A stretch of 25,194 nt of DNA from Bacteroidales bacterium UBA2295. GTDB taxonomy: Bacteria; Bacteroidota; Bacteroidia; Bacteroidales; Tenuifilaceae. Position 1 is the stretch's first letter; every line of letters begins with the position of its first letter. This document shows positions 16,494 through 22,842 of this stretch, one piece after another. The DNA lies in NCBI GenBank assembly GCA_002345825.1, contig DDWD01000045.1, positions 1 through 25,194 of the forward strand. Direction: 5' to 3'. The notes beneath the pieces were generated by a model, which was given only the letters and a program-made list of their open reading frames with translations, did not search any database and was not told the DNA's origin. The position numbers and the translations under genes are program-made.

Positions 16494-18244
16494 TACTCTA
16501 CCTCAATATTTATCTCTATAGTCTTAACTATTTTAGTGCCGCCCATAAATACAAATTCTACCTTGTGGCTACCTTTTGTTAGTACTCCCGCAGGAATATC
16601 AATAGTATATGGCGATTTATGGGTGGGTGGCGTTTGGCTAACGGCAAGTTCGCCATTGTGGCGGACCTCTAGGCGTAAGCCCACACGGTTGGCCTCCTGC
16701 GCATTGTAGACTATGGCTACTGGAACTGATTGCCCTTCGCTTATTGTTAGGGTTGTGGTTTTAGGCTCTTCCTGCTTAATGCCCCATTCAATACCATTAT
16801 CATCAAAGGGTTTTACGGTGATGTTTACTATGGCTTTGCCATAGGCGGTTTCGGTATCGTTGCCGGGGCGCATTAGGTAAACGCCTAGCGTGTGGTTGCC
16901 CTGCGTTAGTAAATGTGCTGGAACGTGCCCGTAGAAGGGCGATGAAAGTCCACCATATTCCATATCCATCATATCGCCATTAAACTGCGACATTACCCAG
17001 GCACCAAGGTGATTAGCCGCCTCGGCATTAAACTCAAAGGCAAATTCAATGGGTGTGCCCTCTGAAATTTCAAGGTTGGTGGTTTCGGGTTGTAGCAGCC
17101 TAAAACCCCACTCAACGGTATTCTCATCAATCTCAACAACAGGTACTTCAACGCTTAGCTCGCGGCTATGGGTAATTTGCTGTATTTTTCCGTTTGAGTC
17201 GATGGTTACCGCAAAACCCTTGTTATCGCCAAAGCTCTCGTCGCGAATAAAGAACCAAGCATTATCTTTTTGCAGGCGCTCCTTCTTGGGCTCGTAAAAT
17301 GGGGTTATCTCGTCGAGTATCGTCTCAAAAAGTTGTGCATCCTCATCGGTTTTTAGGGTGAATTTCGGACTGATAGACCCAAGAAATATTGATGAGGTAA
17401 GTACATCGGTATGCGTTTCGAAGAAACCCTCTTCGCCATTATGATTTACGCTAATTACAAGGCTAACCCGAGTTGAGCTATATGAGTTCCCCTCGTCATC
17501 GGTATATACTTCGTCAATGTTAAAGTTGTGCTCACAAATGATGGCGTTGGATATTTGGCTAATGGTGTAATCGGTTAGCCTATTCACGCTTTGGGTAAAG
17601 CTGATGTTGCTATTTATGTGTTGCTTCATAGCATCGAGCTGAGCAGGTGTTATTTTTATATCGGCTTGATGCTCAAGTACTGGCGACCTTTCATCGGGTT
17701 CTACAACCTGGTCGGGAATGGTAATTTCCATCCTGCTTTCGTAAGCTATGGTTTGCACTTTGCCGCTATCGTCGGTATCAATTCGCCAGAACTCAACATC
17801 ATCAAAAAAAGTATTGCGGACAAAGTACCACGAGTTGCCCTGCTGGTAAAAGCTGGTTCGCGACCAACGCATATCAATTAAACTAAAGAGATTGTGAAAG
17901 GCCTCGGCCTCGGCGTTGCTTTTTAGCCTGTAACTGCCGTGTATGGATGCTACGAACTGGGGTGAGGTGATTAGCTCGTACTCGCTGTTGAACGGTGTTG
18001 CAGAATTTCCAGAGACGAGGAATAACTTTTCCGATTCGATAAGGGGCAAGTTGGCCTGGGGTAGGGTGTAGGCCACGCCTGCCTTAACAATAAAAGCACT
18101 TGAAATGCTTTGGAACAGTGGGTTGCTAAATTGCACATGGGTGTAAAACTCGGAATTTACGTTAAGTTGATCTTCTGTAGCTTTGGACAGGTTGGAACAA
18201 AGCATTACAGCGATTAGGGTTGCTAGAATTTTTATGGGTATCAT
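16493..18244 (-). CDS. Secreted multidomain protein with paired unknown domains and two Ig-like repeats
   Basis: A 583-residue exported protein with signal peptide 1-22. Two copies of an uncharacterised domain occur at about 97-175 and 291-369. Each has a F-x-x-x-I/T...A-x-L/F-F/H segment, then SWYFVRNTFFDD or AWFFIRDESFGD, a D-S-G/N-G-K-V/I-Q strand and a terminal E-x-x-I/V-x-V/I-P. Two Ig-like repeats follow at 377-478 (EWGFRLLQPETTNLEISEG) and 485-582 (EWGIKQEEPKTTTLTISEG). There is no lipobox or sorting domain, so it should be periplasmic or secreted. It heads a probable transcription unit with the PPC-like and three DUF3137 genes. A TACATTTG promoter element and a tandem LytTR-type box pair lie upstream. 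I do not recognise the family. Confidence 0.85.
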   Translation of the reverse strand: MIPIKILATLIAVMLCSNLSKATEDQLNVNSEFYTHVQFSNPLFQSISSAFIVKAGVAYTLPQANLPLIESEKLFLVSGNSATPFNSEYELITSPQFVASIHGSYRLKSNAEAEAFHNLFSLIDMRWSRTSFYQQGNSWYFVRNTFFDDVEFWRIDTDDSGKVQTIAYESRMEITIPDQVVEPDERSPVLEHQADIKITPAQLDAMKQHINSNISFTQSVNRLTDYTISQISNAIICEHNFNIDEVYTDDEGNSYSSTRVSLVISVNHNGEEGFFETHTDVLTSSIFLGSISPKFTLKTDEDAQLFETILDEITPFYEPKKERLQKDNAWFFIRDESFGDNKGFAVTIDSNGKIQQITHSRELSVEVPVVEIDENTVEWGFRLLQPETTNLEISEGTPIEFAFEFNAEAANHLGAWVMSQFNGDMMDMEYGGLSSPFYGHVPAHLLTQGNHTLGVYLMRPGNDTETAYGKAIVNITVKPFDDNGIEWGIKQEEPKTTTLTISEGQSVPVAIVYNAQEANRVGLRLEVRHNGELAVSQTPPTHKSPYTIDIPAGVLTKGSHKVEFVFMGGTKIVKTIEINIEVE

Positions 18245-18277
18245 TGTTGGTTTATCATATTACAGTTCATTGTTAAT

Positions 18278-18285
18278 CAAATGTA
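18278..18285 (-). promoter_or_regulatory. -7 promoter element for the secreted Ig-like protein gene
   Basis: The minus strand reads TACATTTG, an exact TAnnTTTG match, starting 30 bases after the promoter-proximal LytTR-type box. This puts the boxes at about -45 to -77 from the expected transcription start, a normal activator position. No good -33 element is evident, which would fit activator dependence. Confidence 0.55.
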
Positions 18286-18315
18286 CTGCATCAAATCCTA
18301 GCAGCTTGGTGAGTA

Positions 18316-18348
18316 TTTGAAAGCGTATGGGGTTGGCTTGAAAGTGTA
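18316..18348 (-). promoter_or_regulatory. Tandem LytTR-type boxes upstream of the secreted Ig-like protein gene
   Basis: On the minus strand TACACTTTCAAG (18348-18337), a 9-base spacer, then TACGCTTTCAAA (18327-18316). The period is 21 bases and the pair ends 71 bases before the ATG. It is one of three such pairs in the window, all with the same orientation and spacing. Confidence 0.7.
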
Positions 18349-18358
18349 GATTAGATTG

Positions 18359-18421
18359 TCCACAGATTTACACAAATTAACTCAAATAAAAATTTTGAGG
18401 AAATTTGTGTAAATCTGTGGA
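18359..18421. repeat. Long inverted repeat (REP-like) with 20-base perfect arms
   Basis: Arms TCCACAGATTTACACAAATT (18359-18378) and its exact complement (18402-18421) are followed inward by a 2-base mismatch and a further 6-base pair CTCAAA/TTTGAG, leaving a 7-base loop. The string resembles the 'TCTGTGTAAATCTGTGG' intergenic repeats I recall from Bacteroidota genomes. It begins 7 bases past the stop of DUF3137 paralogue 1 and could act as a transcript end or stabiliser. Confidence 0.85.
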
Positions 18422-18428
18422 TAAGATA

Positions 18429-19409
18429 TTACTCCTTAGTCCAAATTCGGGTATTCAGATTTAGCTCGTGAATAATAATTTGGTTTATTTCAAATAGGTT
18501 GTACATAAACTCAATATCCTTAAACTTAACACCCGATGAGAATATCTTGGGTTCAAACAGATTTTTGTTGAAGCTCATGGCAACGTAAACCCTAGATCCA
18601 ATAAACGAGAGGTGCATTTTTCGCTTATACTTTTTGTAGATATTTACCAGTGCCTCCATAATGGTAGGGGTGAGGATGTAGCGCGCCTCGGTTTGGTCGG
18701 TACCAAAAACGGCAAAAATCTTTTCAAACTCAGGATTTTCGAGTTTCACCAACTTGCCCTTTGAACTCATTTGTAAGCTTTGCCCAAATTTTCCGAAAAG
18801 TCGTTCAGCCGTATCAGGTTCAATGTAGGTTTTGCCCTTGATTTCTTTATTGAAATCGGCATGAAAGAAAAGACCCTTAAAAATGGTATGCCAGGTTTCT
18901 TTTCGCCTACCATCCTTATCGGTGGTTACTGTTTTGTACTCAGTGTGCAGCTCGGAACACCTAAAATCGGTTTTTTCAATTTTCCCGCTGATTAAATCAT
19001 CCCCTCTGTATCGATCGACCGATTGTCTAAACAGGTCACTGCTACGATATTCGGAGCTGGTAATATACTGGTCGGGGTTGTACTTCCAGGTAGGATCAAT
19101 AGCCTTAACTATTTCGCTAACAACTTCGTTTTTAAATCTCTCGCGATATATTTTTTTCTTTTTGTAAGTACGAAAAAGGATTATTGCGCCAATTATTGCT
19201 ATGGGTGCAACTACCACAAACGGAAGAGCCTCGCTGTTGTATTCTTCAAGAGCAGCGGTAACTGGTGCAAAAAAGATAAATGCTAGAATTATTAGTAGAA
19301 AACCGAATATTTGACCTCTTTTAACCTTCTTTCTTAGGCTTTCGAGCCCTTTTAGCTTGTTTTGCAACTCGTTTTCGTAAAGGTTTTCAAGCTCTTTGCG
19401 TTCAATCAT
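18429..19409 (-). CDS. DUF3137 family membrane protein, paralogue 1 of 4 (next to lemA)
   Basis: A 326-residue protein with a basic amphipathic N-terminus (1-31), transmembrane helices at about 33-52 and 62-79 followed by a strongly basic KKKKIYRERFK, and a predicted cytoplasmic domain. Landmarks are RGDDLISGKIEKTDFRCSEL (135-154), IFKGLFFHADFNK (176-188), LVKLENPEFEKIFAVFGTDQ, TEARYILTPTIMEAL and the final LNLNTRIWTKE. It lies 103 bases after lemA, separated by a hairpin. The pairing of LemA with DUF3137 recurs in other bacteria, which supports a shared role at the membrane. That role has not been defined biochemically as far as I know. Confidence 0.9.
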   Translation of the reverse strand: MIERKELENLYENELQNKLKGLESLRKKVKRGQIFGFLLIILAFIFFAPVTAALEEYNSEALPFVVVAPIAIIGAIILFRTYKKKKIYRERFKNEVVSEIVKAIDPTWKYNPDQYITSSEYRSSDLFRQSVDRYRGDDLISGKIEKTDFRCSELHTEYKTVTTDKDGRRKETWHTIFKGLFFHADFNKEIKGKTYIEPDTAERLFGKFGQSLQMSSKGKLVKLENPEFEKIFAVFGTDQTEARYILTPTIMEALVNIYKKYKRKMHLSFIGSRVYVAMSFNKNLFEPKIFSSGVKFKDIEFMYNLFEINQIIIHELNLNTRIWTKE

Positions 19410-19449
19410 CGTTATTGACTTTTATGGTTAATTGTTAGGGTTTTGTATA

Positions 19450-19485
19450 AAACTAATGCTACAACATTTTGTGTAGCATTAGTTT
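19450..19485 (-). terminator. Hairpin terminator after lemA
   Basis: Perfect 14-base arms AAACTAATGCTACA and TGTAGCATTAGTTT enclose an 8-base loop, 27 bases past the lemA stop. On the minus strand the stem ends in TTT followed by TATAC, so the U-tract is short and AT-rich. It may be a partial terminator allowing read-through into the DUF3137 gene. Confidence 0.6.
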
Positions 19486-19512
19486 GAAGTGAAAAAGAAA
19501 ATGAAGAAGAAC

Positions 19513-20076
19513 TTAGTTGAATAAATTCTTTACGTTCACGTTTTGCCTTTCGGTTTCGGGGATAACGAATACCTCTTTGCGTTTTAGCCCCATCATGCTG
19601 GCAATAATGCTTTTTGGGAAAACCTGAATGGCGTTGTTGTAGTCGGTAATAACGGCGTTATAGGTACGGCGTGCGGCCGAAATTTGCGACTCAACCTCGT
19701 TAAGCGTGCGCTGTAGGTTCATAAAGTTCTCGCTGGCCTTAAGGTCAGGGTAATTCTCTACAGCAACCATAATTCCGTGCATAGCGCCCGATATCTGGTT
19801 GTCTAATTCCACCTTTTCGTCGGCAGTCATTTGCTTGTCGGTGGCTTTTGCTCTAAGCTGGGTAACCTTTTCGAGCAAATCTTTTTCATGGCTGGCGTAC
19901 TGCTGCACGGTTGCCACCAGGTTGGGGATTAGGTCGTAGCGTTTTTTTAACTGCACGTCCATACCACCAAATGCATTATCAACCTCATTGCGCTTGCGGA
20001 TAAGGTTGTTATACATCCCAGTAATAATCAGCAGTAGTAAAACTGCTGCGATAATAATAATGATTGTAGGGCTCAT
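19513..20076 (-). CDS. lemA: LemA family protein
   Basis: A 187-residue protein: one N-terminal transmembrane helix (about 4-23), then a helical coiled-coil domain. LemA landmarks are YNNLIRKRNEVDNAFGGMDVQLKKRYDLIPNLV broken over 23-55 (key: N-x-V-D-x-A-x-x-x-x-D-V-Q-L-K-x-R-x-D-L-I-P-N-L), YASHEKDLLEKVTQLRA (60-76), ENYPDLKASENFMNLQ (110-125) and RRTYNAVITDYNNAIQVFP (141-159). The ATG at 20074-20076 is chosen over one at 20155-20157 because LemA proteins begin directly with the helix. The basic residues after the helix suggest N-out, C-in topology. It is the first gene of the LemA/DUF3137 cluster. Confidence 0.94.
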   Translation of the reverse strand: MSPTIIIIIAAVLLLLIITGMYNNLIRKRNEVDNAFGGMDVQLKKRYDLIPNLVATVQQYASHEKDLLEKVTQLRAKATDKQMTADEKVELDNQISGAMHGIMVAVENYPDLKASENFMNLQRTLNEVESQISAARRTYNAVITDYNNAIQVFPKSIIASMMGLKRKEVFVIPETERQNVNVKNLFN

Positions 20077-20103
20077 TTTTATTTGTGATTTAGTTTTGTT
20101 TGA

Positions 20104-20111
20104 TAAAGATA
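20104..20111 (-). promoter_or_regulatory. Weak candidate -7 element for lemA
   Basis: The minus strand reads TATCTTTA, one mismatch from TAnnTTTG, 27 bases before the chosen lemA ATG. A TTG lies 15 bases further upstream, slightly closer than usual. Its position inside the longer alternative frame favours the shorter lemA start. Confidence 0.3.
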
Positions 20112-20168
20112 TGAAAAAAACTTTTTCAACTTTTGGGTTTACTATTTTTTCATACATTGAATAGGGAA

Positions 20169-20198
20169 CAAAAAAAGAGCGTTGATTTGTTTCAACGC
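20169..20198 (-). terminator. Rho-independent terminator after the beta-helix lipoprotein gene
   Basis: On the minus strand the stem GCGTTGA / TCAACGC with a 6-base loop lies 19 bases past the stop codon and is followed, after CTC, by seven T residues. It is a classical terminator and separates the beta-helix gene from lemA. Confidence 0.85.
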
Positions 20199-20217
20199 CC
20201 TTACTGGGTTTGTGATC

Positions 20218-21975
20218 CTATAGCACAACGTAATTGTTTCCGTCAATATCCTCGAAGGTTATACTGCTGTAGTCAAGTGTTGACTCAGCATCAACTGTAA
20301 TACCATGACTACCTGAGTGAGCAATGCGTGAGTTGGTGAACGAAACTGGGTTCGATCCTGCCTCGTCAACCAGATTAACTGCTCCCCAGTAATCGCTTGA
20401 TCCGGCGTAAAGAATTTCGCAGTAATCGAATGAGCTGCCAATACAACCTCTTCTAAAATCAATACCCCACCAATCGCCTTTGGCTGGCGATGGGCTGTTT
20501 GATGTAAATACTATTGGGTTGTTGGCTGTACCTTGGGCTCTAATAACTGCGTATGAGTCATCCCAGTAAGGTATTTCAAGTATGGCGTTGTTCATAAATT
20601 GGAACGTTGTCCCGGCAGCAATAGTTAAATTTACCCCCGAGCCTGTTGCTCCAATGCGCAGGTTTCCTTCAACAATGTATGGCGCATCATGGTTTAGCCA
20701 GGTGTATGTACCCTGCTTATCGAACTCTTCGTCATTACTAATTAAAATGCCCGTGTTTGCTGCAGCATTAAATGTGTTATTGGCACCAATGGTATGTACG
20801 TAATTGGGGCGTATTTGTATGGGGTGCTTGCCAATGCTAGTAAATGTGTTACCAGTAAACTGGGTAAACTGGCCACCTATTTCAAGTTTAAATGCGCTAT
20901 GCTTGAAATTTTTAAAGGTGCAGTTGGTGAATTTTACGCTAGTGTTTTCAATTGTAATTGCGCCATAGTAGTCGTCGTTAGGGCCGGCATATTCAAACGT
21001 AACATAGTCGAACTCGCAGTTACGTGCGCCTGTAAAAAAGTCAACTCCGTGGTAATCGCCTGCGGTTGGTGATGAGCTGTTGGATGTGAAAAGTATGGGA
21101 TCCTCAGCAGTTCCTTTTGCAATAATTTTGGTAAAATCATCATCCCAGTAGGCAGCTTCAATAATTGCTCCAGCAGTAAATTTAATAACAGCACCTGGGG
21201 TAATTGTTAGATTTACCCCATTTCCATCGGCACCAATGCGTAGGTTTCCGTCAACAATGTAGGGTGCGTTATGAGCAAGCCAGGTGTATGTTCCTGCGGC
21301 ATCAAAATCCCATGCGTCTGGTAGGTAAATACCATAGCCTGAGGACACCTGAAAGTTATTGTTGGCGCCAATGGTATGGGCATTATTTGCTGCGATACTT
21401 ATGGCGTGTTTGCCAATGTTTGTAAAGGTGTTGTTTTCAAATGTGCTGAAAGCTCCTTCGTAGTTAAGATTAATTGCGTTATTGCTGATATTGCGGAATT
21501 GGCAGCAGCTAAACTCTACGCTGGTATCCTCAATGTAAATGTAACCATTGAATTCATTTTTTCCGCCGTACTCAAAAACACAATGCCTAAAAACGCAATT
21601 ATTTGCGCCACTATAAAAGTTTAGCCCGTTGTAGTCACCTGCCTTTGGCGATGAACTTGCCGAGGTAAAGATAATTGGCTCGTCCTCGGTTCCAATGGCT
21701 GTTACCGTTGCGTAATCGTTTTCCCAGTATGCAAACTCGAGGGTTGCATCGTTTGTGAATTCAATTATGGTTCCGGGTTCAATGGTAATGTTTCCGCTAA
21801 CCCTAATGGTACCATCAATTAAGTAGGTCTTTCCCGATTCCCAGGTTACGGACTCGGTAATATCCTCAGTGATTTCAATGGTTGACAAACCTGTGTCTAC
21901 ACCAAGCGGGTCGCAACTTGCCAGGCCAAGGGTAAGGGCTAAGGCTAATGCTAGGTTAATAGTTTTTGATTTCAT
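20218..21975 (-). CDS. Lipoprotein with three long beta-helix repeats
   Basis: A 585-residue exported lipoprotein with lipobox GLASC (Cys21). The rest is three tandem copies of a unit of about 165-195 residues (roughly 41-227, 228-421, 422-585). Each has Y-I/L-V/I-D/E-G-x-x-R-I/V, N-L-T-I-x-P/A-G, a YWxDD-type aromatic turn, A-x-G-T-x-x-x-P-I-x-F-T-S, W/Y-x-G-x-x-F and F-x-x-C/N-x-F/I. These are rungs of a right-handed parallel beta-helix, a fold of polysaccharide-binding or -cleaving surface proteins; no catalytic residues are recognised. The third copy lacks the final segments. It is co-oriented with the LytTR regulator 109 bases upstream and has its own tandem box pair. A strong terminator follows. 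Confidence 0.9.
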   Translation of the reverse strand: MKSKTINLALALALTLGLASCDPLGVDTGLSTIEITEDITESVTWESGKTYLIDGTIRVSGNITIEPGTIIEFTNDATLEFAYWENDYATVTAIGTEDEPIIFTSASSSPKAGDYNGLNFYSGANNCVFRHCVFEYGGKNEFNGYIYIEDTSVEFSCCQFRNISNNAINLNYEGAFSTFENNTFTNIGKHAISIAANNAHTIGANNNFQVSSGYGIYLPDAWDFDAAGTYTWLAHNAPYIVDGNLRIGADGNGVNLTITPGAVIKFTAGAIIEAAYWDDDFTKIIAKGTAEDPILFTSNSSSPTAGDYHGVDFFTGARNCEFDYVTFEYAGPNDDYYGAITIENTSVKFTNCTFKNFKHSAFKLEIGGQFTQFTGNTFTSIGKHPIQIRPNYVHTIGANNTFNAAANTGILISNDEEFDKQGTYTWLNHDAPYIVEGNLRIGATGSGVNLTIAAGTTFQFMNNAILEIPYWDDSYAVIRAQGTANNPIVFTSNSPSPAKGDWWGIDFRRGCIGSSFDYCEILYAGSSDYWGAVNLVDEAGSNPVSFTNSRIAHSGSHGITVDAESTLDYSSITFEDIDGNNYVVL

Positions 21976-22053
21976 ACTCTTTTGTAGGTTGATTTATTAG
22001 TAGTTATATTTTTTACAAAAGAATAGAAAAAGTACCAAACCCTTATCGGTACA

Positions 22054-22086
22054 TTTGAAAACGTATGGTTTGCTTTTGAAACCGTT
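22054..22086 (-). promoter_or_regulatory. Tandem LytTR-type boxes upstream of the beta-helix lipoprotein gene
   Basis: On the minus strand AACGGTTTCAAA (22086-22075), a 9-base spacer, then TACGTTTTCAAA (22065-22054). The period is 21 bases and the pair ends 78 bases before the beta-helix ATG. The distal box overlaps the stop codon of the LytTR response-regulator gene. A TTCTTTTG, one mismatch from TAnnTTTG, starts 30 bases after the proximal box, the same offset as the TACATTTG at 18278-18285. Confidence 0.65.
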
Positions 22087-22840
22087 ATCCTTTGAGGAAA
22101 TCTAAAAGGGCTTGCTTCCGGCGATGGGAGATAGGGATTGAATTGCCGTTCTTTAAAATGATTGAGCCTCCATCGTTCTTGTCAATTCGCTCAACATGGT
22201 TGAGGTTAACCAAGTAGCGTTGATGAGGCCTAAAAAAACGGTAAGGCGAAAGCATTTGCTCGTACTCCTTAATACCGCGCGACACGAGAATCTCTTTATT
22301 ATCAGCAAGATAAAAGGTGGTGTAGCTATTGTCGCTTTCACAATGAACGATATCCTCGAGAGCAACAAGATATATCGATTCCATGGTGCGCAGAATTATC
22401 CTTCGATTCTTACCCTTATCCTCAACGTGGTCGAGCAGGTTCTGTACTTGAAGTTCCACTCTGTTGCGCTCATAGGTAGATATGGCGCTTTCGATGGCAG
22501 CGCAAAACTCGGTTTCGTTTATGGGTTTAAGAATATAATCTATCGCACTAAATTTAATGGCTTTTATGGCAAACTCATCAAAGGCAGTTATGAAGATAAC
22601 CATGAAGTTGTAGGGTCTTGTTTTTTGCAGTATGTTGAACCCGGTACCCCCTTTAATCTCTATGTCAAGGAGAACAAGGTCGGGCTGGGTTTTCTTTAAC
22701 AGCTCAACCCCTGTGTCAACACTATCGGCTTCACCTACAACCTCTATTTCAGAGAAATTATTTTGCAGCATCTTACGGTTTATATTCCGCATATCCTCTT
22801 GATCGTCAATGATAACTGCTTTAAGATTATCTGTTGCCAT
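22085..22840 (-). CDS. LytTR-family response regulator
   Basis: Cytoplasmic transcription regulator of 251 residues. The receiver domain (about 7-120) has acidic pair Asp12-Asp13, phospho-acceptor Asp59 in LVLLDIEIKGG, Thr85 in FITAFDEF and Lys105 in YILKPIN. The LytTR DNA-binding domain (about 147-248) has HCESDNSYTTFYL and RPHQRYLVNLNHVERID. It starts 2 bases after the TPR kinase stop, so the two are co-translated partners. It ends over the first tandem box of the next gene, which makes it the natural candidate to bind TACRNTTTCAAA boxes. Confidence 0.95.
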   Translation of the reverse strand: MATDNLKAVIIDDQEDMRNINRKMLQNNFSEIEVVGEADSVDTGVELLKKTQPDLVLLDIEIKGGTGFNILQKTRPYNFMVIFITAFDEFAIKAIKFSAIDYILKPINETEFCAAIESAISTYERNRVELQVQNLLDHVEDKGKNRRIILRTMESIYLVALEDIVHCESDNSYTTFYLADNKEILVSRGIKEYEQMLSPYRFFRPHQRYLVNLNHVERIDKNDGGSIILKNGNSIPISHRRKQALLDFLKG

Positions 22841-22842
22841 AA

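Noticed and set aside
18416..18424. Perfect DnaA-box 9-mer TTATCCACA (minus strand), another at 14744-14752 and a one-mismatch copy in the left arm of the inverted repeat
   Set aside because: Two boxes nearly 4 kb apart, each just after a DUF3137 stop, are explained by shared 3' flanks of duplicated genes. There is no box cluster, AT-rich unwinding region or dnaA/dnaN gene to suggest an origin.
19483..19494. TTTGAAGTGAAA near the lemA terminator, considered as a degenerate LytTR-type box
   Set aside because: Only about 7 of 12 positions fit and there is no partner box at 21 bases.
20077..20157. Longer lemA start at ATG 20155-20157
   Set aside because: LemA proteins begin with the transmembrane helix; the extension is basic and poorly structured and contains a weak promoter-like element.
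22196..22699. A 167-codon plus-strand frame inside the LytTR response-regulator gene
   Set aside because: The opposite strand encodes a full receiver-LytTR protein with all key residues, so this is a shadow.
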